Shown here: in pieces, positions 35,056-47,735 of the stretch | Layout: each line of letters opens with the position of its first letter | Position numbering within the stretch: the stretch's first letter is position 1 | The notes under the pieces: generated by a model | Told to the model about the DNA's origin: nothing | What the model saw: the letters and a program-made list of their open reading frames with translations, nothing else | Database searches by the model: none | Assembly (NCBI RefSeq): GCF_020536995.1 | Contig: NC_068359.1 | Location: forward strand, 124,662,416-124,726,415 | Direction: 5' to 3' | Length of the DNA stretch: 64,000 bases | From: Dreissena polymorpha | Lineage: Eukaryota; Mollusca; Bivalvia; Myida; Dreissenidae | Program-made: the position numbers and the translations under genes

Positions 35056-35432
35056 GTAAAATAAACCTAAACAAATGAATTAAAATCTCTGACCGGCCCC
35101 ACCCGCACCCCATCGGCCACTATCTCCTCCTACACTATTAGCATAGAACTAGAACCTTGAAAACACAATGGTAGCTATGAGCATATGTGCAACGGAGCAG
35201 AACTACATGTGTATTTGTAATTGTGATCTGATCCCTGGGTCAAAAGTTAGTAGCATGTGCGTCATATGTTGTTAGTAAAATGAGTGAAAAAGTCCTAATT
35301 TTACCCCATTTTACCCACATTACATAAAACGTCGAGAGTTAAAGTTTTTCCCTCTGATTTCCTTCCCTTCTTTCTTTTCGTTGTCTTTTGTTGGGTCGTT
35401 GTAAGCGTGTATTTGTCCTTTATTTATTGAGC

Positions 35433-35532
35433 NNNNNNNNNNNNNNNNNNNNNNNNNNNNNNNNNNNNNNNNNNNNNNNNNNNNNNNNNNNNNNNNNNNN
35501 NNNNNNNNNNNNNNNNNNNNNNNNNNNNNNNN
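35433..35532. other. Assembly gap (100 N)
   Basis: Exactly 100 Ns, the usual placeholder for a gap of unknown size. Continuity between the two sides is therefore a scaffolding inference. Confidence 0.99.
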
Positions 35533-36592
35533 TTTTTATTTACTTATTTCTGATGCAATAAATAGTAGACTTTAATTTATAAAATAAAAGCAAAAACACA
35601 TTAAAATAGCTGAATCTAACATTGCGTAGTATATTAATTGTGATATTTCCCGTTTACGGAACTCGAAATAGTCCTTAAGAATTCCACGCAAAAGAAGAGT
35701 AACGAGACAAAATATCGCTATACTCCTCGATTCAAATTTGATCAGCGTTCCAAATGTTACACATTCAAGTAGAACACAGACGTTTGTGTTCAAACTACAA
35801 TTCTGGTTTCATCACTGTAAAATACCAAAAACAAAAATGGCTGCCATTTTGAAATTTACAAAATGTGTAGAAACCTACGAGAAGTTGTGTAGATCTTCTA
35901 ACCATGTTTATTTTCGTAAAGTTTAATTTGCTTCCATGACGAGTTTAAATTCTGGACACATTTTTTCATCGCCATCTATCTTTTCCATTTTAACGACGCA
36001 CTGGATGCAAGCAGGCAATTCTTTGTGAATACACATTCTTTTGATCGACTGACAAAGAAACGACTTATTCATCAAAGAAATTACCCTTTAACTCAACATC
36101 GATTTCCTTCGAACAGTTAAAGAACAATTTACTGATACTTTTCTTAAATTTAATCCATCAATTGTTCAACAAAACATCGCGTTATTCGGATTACATTCGA
36201 CATTTTAAACGAATTCGAAAATGCAATCTCACCAGTTTCATTCCAGTTTTATATCCCAACACTGTTATTCACATTCATAATATGATAATAATCCATCGTA
36301 AACACACACAATAATCGTTCGATGCTTAAAAAATATTTAATTGCTAAATAAAAACCCTCCAAGTCCAAATGTATGTTGTCCTTAAATCCAAAGAGTCTAG
36401 CTAGTTTCGTCATTTAAATTACGTCACACGAGATACGTCATAAATTGCGTAATCAATTGAATGAAAATAAAAGTACGGAAAGCTGGTTCTTCATAAATTT
36501 AAGTGAAGAACCAAAATAGTATTATAGTTTGACTCAAACCTGTGCCCATCTATAATTTAGTATAAAAGTAAGATATATATTATAGACGTCAA
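35533..36592. other. Gene-free stretch after the gap
   Basis: AT-rich with no recognised exon, RNA gene or repeat. Frames are short and featureless. Confidence 0.5.
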
Positions 36593-36698
36593 TACACGGC
36601 TGAGCCGGCCGGGCAGTGATAATCGGCCCCAGGTCGCAAACCAGGGTTATGCCCCCTGCGGACCGATTATCACTGCTCGGCCCATCTCAGCCGTGTAT
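36593..36698. mobile_element. Small hairpin MITE
   Basis: TACACGGCTGAG at the left and CTCAGCCGTGTA at the right are exact reverse complements. Pairing continues inwards through GGGCAGTGATAATCGG against CCGATTATCACTGCTC. The whole 106 bases fold into one long hairpin. There is no coding capacity. Confidence 0.8.
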
Positions 36699-36769
36699 AA
36701 TCCTCTAAATATTCCATCGTAAACACACACACTCGTTAACTCGTTAAACGACTGCGTACCCAATGACCT

Positions 36770-37033
36770 GGGCCCGTATTCACCAACCGATTCTAAGACT
36801 TAAGAATAAAAAATAGACTTGGAACCAAGAAAATGTGTTCAGTGTTTGAATATATACAGGCCTCCACTGGTGATTATGTCATTAACAAAATGTTCTATAT
36901 GAAGAATAATATAGATATAGATGTTTACTGCAGAGTTTGACTCAAAATTAAAGAAATTCTTGAATATTATAATTTAAAGAATTTTCTTTATTCTTAGACT
37001 TAAGTCTAAGAATTGTTTGGTGAAAACGGGCCC
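36770..37033. mobile_element. MITE with GGGCCCGTATTCACCAA ends
   Basis: The left end GGGCCCGTATTCACCAACCG and the right end CAATTCTTAGACTTAAG...TTTGGTGAAAACGGGCCC form inverted repeats of about 35 bases, including GATTCTAAGACTTAAGAAT. Non-coding, 264 bases. I see no certain target duplication. Confidence 0.75.
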
Positions 37034-39038
37034 TGAATGACGCAATCAGGGGTGAAAGGCCAAAAAAAGTAGTCCCTATGTTCTAAAAATAACTGTGGAA
37101 TAAACCTTATCTAAAATAACCGTGGAGAAAACCTTATCTTTTCTGTATGAATCGTATTTGTTCTATAAAATCATTTAGCTGTAGGATAAAAGTGCATTTG
37201 AAATGTAACGATTATATTATTATACAATGAGAGTGTATTTTTCTTGTGAATTGATTACTAAGAAAATATAAGACATATACACTATATCAGAAGAAACACA
37301 ATAGCCTAGCAAATTTCATTTTAACAGTGAAAAAATGAATTTGTTTATATTATTGAGATCTCTAGTGAACTAGGGAAGAACTGGTGGAGTGAGCACATTG
37401 ATTCAGGCGTGAGTAATATGATAAAATTATGTATATTCATCAATGTAATTCCTGTTTAAATTCAATTCAGACACTGACGGTTATACCAAGCTGCTCTATC
37501 TCTGGTGTAAATGATCATGGGGACATTTTTCTAATGAACTCCATTGGTATGTATTCATTGCTTTACTGTAATCAACCATTTATTAACAAGTCATATAACA
37601 ATAACTTATTCAATATTTAGAAGATCATGTATGTACAAGTAAAAAAATTAGTACCTCAAATGACAGTACATGGAAAATATTGATATATAGCAAATAACCA
37701 TACTCATGGTTTACATTCTTTTATGGTATGAATTTGCAAGTACATATGATTTGAACAAACTAACATGATAACATGGCATGCGTTCACTTAAAAAATAACT
37801 TAAATGTGCAATCTGTTTTACTTTTCATGTGAGATTAACTATACATATACTTTTTCCAGCGTGGCCCATTGATGAGTCCGCATCAAGTGCTGCACCAGTG
37901 GATTCTGAACAATATATGAATGTTTACATATACAATCTATTATTTAAATCTTTACATATAATATTAATTCTCGCCTTCTGTTCTGACCATCTCTATTTTC
38001 GGCTATTTGAACTGGCATGTCGTGATCATCAGCCTCAACTTCTATGGCCTCATGTGCAGTGGAACATTTCGCGTGACACAAAAAGTGTGCAGCCGCATAC
38101 ACGCCATGACCACTTTAGCAGACTTTTTTGGGTTGAATAGCAAACAACCACCACATTTATGGAGGCATCTGGAAATAACTAATAATATTGATTTATATAA
38201 AGAAGTATTATTCTTCAAGTCTTACGCACATTTGTAATCAATACATAAGCGGCACAGACATTATATGCTATTATATAAGTAGAGCTTAACATATTTTTTG
38301 TTGCTGTTTTAAAGAAGTTTTTAGTTTAAAATACCTAAATCGAGACTTGAGGACACCAAATGTTTTCTCTACCACCATGCGGCCCGTTACTAATGATGCA
38401 TTGAAGCGTTCCTCTGCAGGTATTGTTGGATCGGACAGCGGAGTCACCAAGTATGGTCTCAGTAAATAACCGCTGTCACCCAGATGTCCTACGTCATTCG
38501 CAGCCAAATAGTCATGTGTTTAATTATTGGCGTCGCTCTGGAGAGCGGCGACTAGTATGTAATGCATTTTTTTCGCTTATGGGAGAAGTTATTTTACGGA
38601 TCAATGTATATATTTTGTTTTAAAAATATCTTGCATAGTGGTTATTTTTTGTGCAAATTAATGCAAATAAGTACTGCATTTGTGTCTATTACATTTATTA
38701 CAACATTTATTGCCAATAATGCAACGCTAATTGTTTTAATTAATAACTGATCCACAACTGATCACAGGGGAAAGATCGCAGAGACTGGGCAAATACGCGA
38801 AACTTTCTGGTTTTGTATAAAAACAAAACATAATCAAAATATATTTATTTTGTGGTTTTTCTAATGTGCTTATTTAGTGGAGAATCAATGTAGTACGATA
38901 TTTGACGACCTATCGCGCAAGCAAGTTTATTGGAAGGCGTAGTGGTACGAAAACGTACAATGCATTAGTTTATTATTAGACATATAATAACGATCGCTGT
39001 ACACAACTTCACCAAATAGCAGTACATAAATGATGTCA

Positions 39039-39128
39039 GCCGGAAAAGCTCAGTTGGGAGAGCGTTAGACTGAAGTTGTTTACGCAACAATCATCCAAAG
39101 GCCCTCGGTTCAATCCCGGGTTCCGGCA
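39039..39128 (+). tRNA. tRNA-Phe (GAA) with a 17-nt intron-like hairpin
   Basis: The acceptor stem GCCGGAA/TTCCGGC is perfect, with A as discriminator base. The D arm is GCTC-AGTTGGGA-GAGC. The T arm is CTCGG-TTCAATC-CCGGG with one T-G pair. The anticodon loop starts CTGAAG (anticodon GAA). After that base come 17 extra bases containing a 5-bp hairpin TTGTT-TACGC-AACAA, then the 3' anticodon stem TCCAA with one mismatch. The insertion is at the canonical tRNA intron position. Animal tRNA-Phe genes normally lack introns. A T6 run 27 bases after the gene could end transcription. It may be a functional variant, a pseudogene or the head of a repeat. Confidence 0.72.
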
Positions 39129-39410
39129 CGAACGGAACAGTTCGGCGGCTAACATTTTTTCAGTCAGGTTAATAAATATAATAAAGCTTTATTTATGTAG
39201 ACATTTAAAAATCATTTTACTACAATTGGACATTTTTATTAAAATTAATGGATGCCGCGTGGTGACAACGTTAATTAAATTTTCTTACATCACTTAAATA
39301 TCTTACAAAAATACACGTGTTTTTATATTAGCTAATAAATGCAAACAACACATCTATTATCCATGTATTTATGGTTGTCTATCATAGGCCCTAAGTACTA
39401 TCCCTACCAC

Positions 39411-39584
39411 ATATAGAGCGCGAAGCGCGACACGTATTTTTGATTGTAACAATGAGTTGCGATAAAGGAATCAGCCGCTTATCAAGGAGGAGCTGTGTCC
39501 CAGCAACCCTTTTCCCTAGAGTCAAGCACTCCTCGGAGTTTTTTTTTTAAGAACCACATATAGAGCGCGAAGCGCGACACGTAT
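39411..39584 (+). repeat. About 150-bp module bounded by direct copies of a GC hairpin
   Basis: The same motif ATATAGAGCGCGAAGCGCGA followed by CACGTATT stands at both ends (39411 and 39558). It contains the hairpin GCGC-GAA-GCGC. Between them lies a conserved module with ATAAAGGAA.CAGCCG, a region around CACTCCTCGGAG, and a run of Ts followed by AAGAACCACATATAG. Copy 2 (49911-50083) has the same layout but different hairpin stems. I do not recognise the module as a known small RNA. Confidence 0.6.
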
Positions 39585-39689
39585 TACTATCCAGGTGGTA
39601 TGGGTCCTTTAGCATTATCCGACCATTACGTCCATAGTTATCTTCCTTAGAATTTGAGAAATTTTGAAATCGTTGTTCGAAGTCCAAAA

Positions 39690-40270
39690 TTTTCATCCGA
39701 TTGTTCCCAAACTTGCACAGATTTTTTTATCAATAAGGACCCAACCCAAACTCTATATGAGCAAAATCGGATCATAAGTCCAGAGTTAATTCTCTTTGAA
39801 TTTAAAAATAAAAGTGAAAAACTGCTTGGTTAGGTGATTATGTCAACATTTTTCATCAGATTCTTTCCAAACTTACAGTGTCTTCATATCAATGAGCATT
39901 TTGACCTCATTCAAAATGAGAAACATCGGGACAATAAGTCCAGATTTTTTTTCTTTTAAATTTGACAAAATAAACAATTTCCACTTGTGTAAAAGATTTC
40001 ACAACTTTCGTCTGAATCTTTCCAAACTTGTTAAGTGTTTTATATCAGTATTACTCGAACCCTATTGAAAATGATGAATATTGGAGCAATAAATCTATTA
40101 TGATCTTTTACTGAATTTCAAAGTTTTGTGAAATGCAGCTTCTTTATGCAATTTACAGTTTTCATTCAATTTTTTTTTCAAACTTTTACAGTGTTTTCAT
40201 ATCAATGAGTACTCAACCCCTAACGTAAATGAGCAACGTTAGAATAAGTTCAGAATCATATCCCCTTGAA
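39690..40270 (+). repeat. Four diverged tandem units of about 150-165 bp
   Basis: Units starting near 39693, 39850, 40005 and 40157 repeat the order TTTCATC.GATT.TTTCCAAACTT, AGTGTTTTCATATCAATGAG, AACCC-A, AAATGAGCAA, ATAAGTCCAGA and CTTTGAATTTGA. The fourth unit and what follows are shared with repeat copy 2, which keeps only that one. Confidence 0.75.
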
Positions 40271-40409
40271 GTTGAGAAAAATATGAAATTACGCTTACAA
40301 GATGAAGCAGATTTTTTAAAACCTACACAGTTCTGTTCCATTAATGAAAACTGCACACGGATGCCAGTAAAAAAGGAAACCAATGTAAAATAAAATGAAC
40401 TACGAAATA

Positions 40410-40525
40410 TTTGGGGGTTACTACACAAAATCATAGATAATGGTTATTTGGGGGTTATAACACAACATCATAAATAATGGTTATTTGGGGGTTATAACAC
40501 AAAATTATAGATAATGGTTATACCA
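40410..40525 (+). repeat. Tandem repeat, 38-bp unit, three copies
   Basis: TATTTGGGGGTTAYAACACA followed by A.ATCATAGATAATGGT occurs three times in a row. The equivalent place in repeat copy 2 (about 50660-50740) has two units. Confidence 0.85.
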
Positions 40526-40674
40526 GTATCTTTTTTCTATTTTGTTTAAAATAATCGGCCAAAATATTAATATTTACAGTAGAAAAAAAATCGTTCCATG
40601 TAACTTCATTGAGTGCCTTTTACACTGAAATTCTCGACGCCCTTTGATGCTTTGCTTCAATACTTATCTTGTTA

Positions 40675-41525
40675 TTTTTTTTTAATAAACATAAATATAG
40701 GATCTAGCAAGAATTGTCATTTCGTACCATATTTTATAAAACAAGTTAAGGAATCTTTAGAAAGCAAGCCTTGTGCTGACCAGCATAATCATGCTACTTG
40801 TGAATAAAACTGTGGTGCAACATTTAAGAGCATAAAAGATTACAAAAGAGATAAAGACATTGTGGTGATTTTTTTTAAATGAACAAAATCGTGTAAAACA
40901 ATGTAACCATTAATTCTTTTAACGCTTTTTTACTGATGATAGAGATAAGTTCTTTTTTTTGTTTAAAATCAGCAAGTTGTGCCTTTCCATTATTACACTG
41001 TTTATAACATACACTTATAAGTAAAAACGAATCCATTTACACATTATTTTCTAAAAAAATATTAAAATTAGTGTATTTTAGCTTACAAAATAATATATGA
41101 ACCCGGGCCATCGTGCCACTACATCAATGAATCTAGAAGTAAACAACTGTTTACATATTACACATAACATATAGTGCAATTAAGTGAAGGAGACAACTTA
41201 TCTGCACTTGCAAGAAACAGTGAACTGTTACCTTTTAGCAAGTGCACTATACCAAAATATTTATTATTTAAAGACACTTTGATTATGTATCTACTTGCAG
41301 TGTAAGTCCTACATACATTAAATATGGTGATGGGATAAAATTTAGAAATAACAATAACCAATTAAGTCAGAGAACGTGCACAAAATGAATAAGTATAATA
41401 TAAATATTTCAGTAAAAGCACATGCTGTTCAATTGTTAATACATTATAAAAGATTGTTTTATATATTGATTTCTATTGTTCATGTTCTTATCAGCAGATG
41501 ATTCAAATTGTATATTGATTTATAA
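40675..41525. other. Gene-free stretch between repeat copy 1 and a transposase exon
   Basis: AT-rich, no coding signal. By position it would be intron, or sequence that replaced the middle exon of the HARBI1-like gene. Confidence 0.45.
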
Positions 41526-42594
41526 TATTCTAAGTTTGTCACCAACAGCTGCTTGTATGTTCAGTGCATGGAATTCCTTCCTGCACACATAGGCATCCTC
41601 ATTGACATGTGGTCTGCAGATTGGAATCAATGTGCCGTCCACCGCACCAATGACATTAGGAATATGCAATATCGATAAAATGCATGTTTGCATCTTAACA
41701 ATTCAGGTCCATTCTTAAATCTGAAAAGTCATAATTTGATAATAAGTTATATTTATTGCCACTCATTAAGCAGTTAAAGGTATCAACATTCTGAGACATG
41801 TTACATAATCTTTAGACACTTCATTTTTTTCAGTCTTGATAGACGATGTTTGTTATTTAAATATTTTCACTTATTTGTCAAAACAACTAAAACTATTCCT
41901 GCCAAATGTTTAAGATCAATAGCTAAACCGTCAAACATCTTCACTGCAATTATTGTCTTATTGCCTTGTTTGTAAGATATGTAAGCTTTTTTTAATGTGA
42001 ACTGCTTGAAATGTCACTTATTGTTTAAAATTCATAAGTAAAAAACACACACTTATCAACATAAATTTTAAATCAATGTTTGCTTTGATAATGGATTGTG
42101 ATCCAGAGGAAGAATAGGTAACCCATACAGTTTTTATTCACCCCTTAACCAGTAGGCGCCGGCACAAACGAGTGCTGTATCGGAAGAAGATTTTTGGACA
42201 TATGCATAATGTCAGTAAATGTGAAAAAAATGCACTTTATACATTTACCTGGTGTTCATTAATCTGTTGTTAACTGCTTCAATGAAGTTGTGGAAGAATC
42301 TGCAGAAATGTAACCTACTGATGCCATGCAAATTAGCGACTTCGGAATAAAAATCCCCCTTTCCAAAGTAACGAAGAGAAGCAAGAACCAGAAAAAAAAA
42401 ACATTTGTGTACTATGTTCAATAATAACTTTATGATAAAATGGAATATTTTAAAATGAATCAGTGAATGTTTCTTAAGCTTATGATGTTTTTTGGGTAAG
42501 AATACAAACAAATTTTATGAAGCAATTATAAATAAGCAGATATTGCAAATACATTGATATACGTATAGGGCCAAACTACTACATGTAACAACAT

Positions 42595-42715
42595 GTACAA
42601 GGAGCAAGCTTTTTCGGCACCTAGCTCTTTCGGCCCAGTCCGAAAATTCAGGTCGATTCGGCACCAAGCTTTTTCGGCCCAAATTGACCAGGCTTATTCG
42701 GCCCTATATTTTATT
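42595..42715 (+). repeat. Short direct repeat CTTTTTCGGC/CTTATTCGGC
   Basis: The motifs GCTTTTTCGGCACC, GCTCTTTCGGCCC, GATTCGGCACC, GCTTTTTCGGCCC and GCTTATTCGGCCC follow each other within 120 bases. No protein or RNA function is evident. Confidence 0.6.
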
Positions 42716-43148
42716 ACACCTTTTCGTTAAAACTTTATTACTTACAGCGGGTTATAGATTAGTTAGCGGTCCGTTTGGTGAAATGATATTTTGATGTTTT
42801 AAATTGAAAAAAGGTGTTTAAAATGATAAATTTTCTTTCTTGTCGGTTTGTTTCTTCTTATTCATTTGATTATGAATGATTAAATGTAATTAATTGAAAA
42901 CCATTATCGTTTTACAAACTGTTACCAATGTATGTAATTGTTTTAATTTTTTAGTTGTAACGGCTTTTAATTGAATCGATTGTTGGTATGTTTTGTTAAA
43001 TATTGCGTTTGTAAAGGTGTAAATGATGAGTATTTGTTTGATATGTTCCTTTGTTGTTTTTTGGCGGTTATTCAACCGTTCTTAACGCAATACAGGTGTT
43101 TATGAAAACTCTATTGAATATAATGTCTAAGATTTTCGACAGTCAATT

Positions 43149-44653
43149 AATTGACCAGTCGCAAAATTATCGATCGCTCCGCCCACATAGTCACGTGGTC
43201 TAGTGATTGGAAAACTCCGACAAGCAGATCGCAATTATAGCGCATTACGTGAGTGAAATACTATACTTGTTACGATGTATCATGCTCTTTTTATTAAAGC
43301 CGCACACTAAACTAAACTGCTTTGTACAACTTTGATACAATCATAAATGCTTTAGAGAGAAATGGCGTAATCAAAATAAATGAGTTAACTATCAGAAACG
43401 TTTCTTATACATATTATAGGAAGTTGATGAAAAATCAGTGGTAAAAATGAGCATTTATTTCATATTGATTTTGAACTTGTATTTAAACCGTCTGGCAGTG
43501 AATCCGGTTGCTATTCATATATAATTTTGAAAATAGTTTTATTAAATGCAAATGACACATCCATATCATGATGGGTTTTTCGTTTATTAAAAATGTTAAG
43601 ATCTTTGTTTTATTGTGTTATTTTTAAAAAGACACCGATTTTTTTAATTTAGATATAAATTAAATTTTGATTGTAACCATAATATAATACAGGCCTAATT
43701 TCGTGGTTTCATTAACAGATCTAATATGCATTTTATTTCATTTATGTTTAATGGGAACCTGCTACATTTCACTATCGAAAAATGAAATTTTGGTATTACG
43801 GTGCTGTTCACGAACATCCGAATTGAATACATTTATCATATTATGCATTTGTTTATTTATAGCAAGATGGCCCTTATATGTTAATTTCAATTTTCACATT
43901 TCTCCCCGTATCAATATATGTTGTGTTAGAAATGTTGTTGTTGTTGTTGTATTATAATCCTTACATTTTACACTTGAAGTCGCTTTAAGCTAGCTAAGCC
44001 GCGTTGAAATCACCTTTTTGTTGCTTTAACTTTAGTTAAAACAATATTTAAGTTAACAATTTATAATAATTTCCATTGTTTATGATCCACAGAAAATAGA
44101 TATATAATTGGAAATCATTTAAGTAATTAAATATTTCTTTTCTTGTGTACAGTACCTAACAATGCCTTAATGTTCCTTCATTCTGAGATCCACGCAACAT
44201 ACTGTCATTTATTAATCATCGACAATTACGCTGAGATTAATAAGCACGTGTGGCAATTATTATGTTGCCCAAATTGCTTAATAATATTGTTCATCAAACG
44301 GTATAACACGTTTTATAGAACACACAACTGGTGTGGTTACACTATTTATTGTGTTTGTTTTCTCATTATTCGTTCATATGTTCAAGAAATAAAGATAAAA
44401 TAATAACCTTTTATAAAGTATGTATAGCACCTACAATTTTGAATAATGATCGAACAGTAATGATCATGCATTTGATATAAAATCTGTGTAAACTCTTAAA
44501 AATTACGTCCATTCCATATGTACGATACGCTTTGTTTGTCGGACAAAATGGCGGCCAGATAAGCCTTGCTGAGGGATGTGTGAAAAATCGATATCTGATT
44601 GGCTGATCGAAGAATGTGGGCGGAGCGATCGATACTTTGGCAACTGGTCAATT
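43149..44653. mobile_element. Non-autonomous DNA transposon, about 1.5 kb
   Basis: The ends are inverted repeats of about 40 bases. On the left AATTGACCAGTCGCAAAATT continues into ATCGATCGCTCCGCCCACAT. On the right the reverse complement is ATGTGGGCGGAGCGATCGAT, then a gap and CTGGTCAATT. The interior has only short, hydrophobic open frames with no transposase motif, so it would depend on an element elsewhere. I cannot fix a target duplication or superfamily. Confidence 0.7.
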
Positions 44654-47600
44654 GTCTAATATAATCGATTTTTTATTCATGCCCAGTTAATTGGTGATGT
44701 GTCCATTAGAAGTGATTGCTCCATATTTAATTTGATACATATTAATTGGTTGTCAATCAATCAATAATGTTAAGCGTGTTTGTTACAAGATTGACGTGCA
44801 TGATATGAATCGTTTTATGATTATGTTTGTATGTAAAATACTGGGAACTACGATACGATTAAGTATATGCAGAACATTTGTTTTAGCCGGATTCGTGCTT
44901 TAGTTACAAATAAAGCATTGAAAGTAGCGCCTATCTCTCAGAAGCTCCGTTTCCTGTCTGGTATAAAAGCGATTTATCAATCGCAGTTCATAGATCGTCT
45001 GACCATAGGCGATATATGACTTTGTAAGACATAGTGCTTTATTTTAGCTTTCAATATTTTATGGTTAATTTCTTATGGAACATTTTAAGGTGAGGTCAAA
45101 AATTTTATTATGTTATATAGTCTTAAACTGTACTTTGCCATATGTGACTTAGTCTCATAACTCTAAGAATGTACAAAGATGTTTTAACCGACGTTTTAAT
45201 TGATGCCCAGAGTTAAGTAGAGACTATATAATTTTGTGGTCTTTGGAAGAGAGGTAACTCTGTAGTTCATGGTGCAGTTTTCTGTAATTTAAATTCGGAG
45301 GTTATCTCCCTTTCATTTCACTATAATTATATGATGATTCTTGTGTTGATATAATAAATACTCTAGTCTCCTATAACTCGATACTTTCGATTGGCAGCAT
45401 TTTATTATTATTACGGTCATGTTTTATTGTATGTTGTGATTATATATACATGTATGCTGATAAGACTTTAATAAACTAATAAACTCAAATCGGAAATATG
45501 TCTTTTGTGGTTATTGTTTATATTATGCGTGCGTCTAAAAATTTTACTGCGTTTCATATGATAACATTTTATTATGATATAGTTTATGCTTTTCGGTGGT
45601 TTATAGAGAAATATCACTGAATTAAAACTGATAGTTTACTTATTGAACAAATATTCTCTCTCAATATACGCGTGTTGTTAAAAAATAAGCACACTGTCAT
45701 ATTGTATTGGTGACTTTTACATTTATAGTTCCAATACTGTTTATGGATTGAGGTTGTTTTAAATGTATGTGATATTCCATAGTTCAGATCCTCATTTTCA
45801 CCTCATTTTTATGTTATATCTTAGCCGTGACTACAATACTTTTATTTAAAATAAAATATTTATAAATAAAAGTTATATGTAGTATAACGTTTTTAATTTG
45901 TCTTTACTCGCGATACTAAGTACTGAATATTGCGTACAACTATTAGAAGTGGTCGCTCGTTCGTTTGAAAGTTTGCGCAAAAAAACAACTTATCGTCAGA
46001 CTTGCATTAATAGACGTAGAAACTTTGAACGCCGACTGAATATCCCGGATCGACGTAAATAAAACATGTTTGAGCGTGATCATAAGCTTTAGGAACAAAC
46101 TGACATGGACATATGACAATGGAAATTTATAATGAAAACTGTTTAAAGGCCGTGGCTTTATTTAACCTTTAAAATAAACAATAATAGTAATTCGCTTCAT
46201 ACATTAAAATGATGCCGATAAAAGCTTGTAAAACCTTCAGTTATACAGAATCAGAACATGAGTTAAGCAAAATTTTTAATTAAGATAGCGGCCGCAATTT
46301 TTTACATGAACTTATTTCTTAAAACGAACAAACTTTATATTGATATAATTTTTGCGACACAAATTCTTTTGATACTTTATTGTTTATCAAAATCTTGTTT
46401 TAAATTAAAAATCTAAATGCAAGCCAGAGACACGTACAATGCACGAAAGCAAACAAATTACTTAATTCCGGTTCACCTCTCTCTTGATCACTTCCAGTTT
46501 ACCATGTTTATATGCTGGAAGTCGAGTTAAGGTCAGCGATGAAAATCAGATAAGAGTCATCTAGGGAAAATGCGGGCAATACAAAAATATGTTATTCAGT
46601 GTGAGACTTTATAAGGTTAATATATTCTTAGTAATCGTGAGTATTCACTATAATATTGAAAATGGTGATGTTCAACGAACATGTTTTGGCACCGTTGCAA
46701 TTGCAAAAATGTATGCACCTATTGCATAATAAAGAGTTGTCAAAATTACTCTCATACTCATCCGACTATGCTATTAGTCAACTTACAGAAGGTATTAAAT
46801 GTTAATGTTTTAATGGTTTTTTAAGTATTCATGGCAGAGTGTTCTCTATATTCTGACCATTAATATAACTTTTGTTAAAACATAATATTGAGATTCAATT
46901 GTACTCTCTTGAAGATTGTGGATCCGCGATCAATCTTTATGTTCGTGATTTGGAGGAAAAATAATTCACGAAACAGCAAATCAATTAATTTTAAATTATA
47001 CCGGTTACAAAATCGCAAACCGGAAGTCTTGATTGTAAGTTTGATAATAATTATCAATATCTTTGTTTACGGCGCATACAATTAGAAAAATCGATCCTAA
47101 ATGATAAGATGCATTCAATTTTAATGACTATACGCAAGAAATAAGGAAACAACATATTTTTTTTGCATCTGAGTGTTATAACGGTTTCAATCCTCACATC
47201 GTTTGGTCTATTTGTTACGCTCAAAATGGTAAGCCTAAAGCCGTATATATATAAGACTTATATTATAAGTTACAGCGTAAAACTGTTGTTTAAATTCATT
47301 CTGTATATTTTAAAGTTTAAATCCTTATCTTTTCAACTTTTACGGCTGTCCTTTGGATAATAGCTATAACTTGGTCACAGTGGCAAATGATATCAAACAT
47401 TGCAAACTTTATATCCAACAAAGAAGGAACGTATTTGCGCATGTGTAACATTTAATACGCAACAATTTAATCTGCTGACAAAACGTATAAATGAACATTT
47501 TGCCAAGCTTTCTGTAAATATGTGTCTTAGTTTTTGAAAGTGAACTTCAAATTAGTTTCATCAATGGGTAGTGATTAAACATTAACATTTACCATTTATA

Positions 47601-47731
47601 CACGATTTTAAGTTTTTGAATAAATGTAAAAAAACGAATTGTGGTAGAAATAACAAATTAACGAGACATCCTTAGTTTTAAATTAAAGCAATCGAGCTAG
47701 TTTCATGTAATATTATAACGCAAATGATTTT
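44654..47731. other. Gene-free AT-rich sequence
   Basis: Three kb without a recognised gene, RNA or mobile element. A small imperfect inverted pair (AGAGGTAACTC against GAGGTTATCTCCC) lies at 45250-45312. Confidence 0.5.
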
Positions 47732-47735
47732 TTAA

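Larger units (their letters stand above)
38527..40674 (+). repeat. Long dispersed repeat, copy 1
   Basis: It starts TTGGCGTCGC with a GC hairpin and ends TACTTATCTTGTTA. A second copy in the same orientation lies at 49544-50887. Shared blocks are 38527-38830, 39411-39600 and 40170-40674. Copy 1 additionally has a tRNA-Phe-like gene and a set of diverged tandem units. No protein is encoded. It interrupts the HARBI1-like pseudogene. Confidence 0.85.
38042..42400 (-). pseudogene. Broken multi-exon HARBI1-like (PIF/Harbinger) transposase
   Basis: Four pieces read in order on the minus strand. At about 42250-42385, LRYFGKGDFYSEVANLHGIS ends at a GTAAAT donor. At about 41530-41700, PNVIGAVDGTLIPI contains the first catalytic Asp. 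At 38335-38526, GHLGDSGYLLRPYLVTP contains the third catalytic Asp and ends at a GTATTT donor. At 38042-38168, after TTATTTCCAG, GGCLLFNPKKSAKVVMAC continues in phase and reaches an early stop, while an acidic tail in another frame runs on past it. The segment with the second Asp (WPGSTHDS in relatives) is missing. A 2.1-kb repeat begins where that part should be. HARBI1-type proteins are DDE nucleases of cut-and-paste transposons; this copy cannot be active. Confidence 0.8.

Noticed and set aside
37471-38147. Possible plus-strand exons at 37471-37546 (acceptor ATTCAG, donor GTATGT) and from 37859 (acceptor TTTCCAG)
   Set aside because: Splice signals are decent but I cannot name the protein. 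The second overlaps the antisense HARBI1-like exon, so the evidence is too thin to call a gene.
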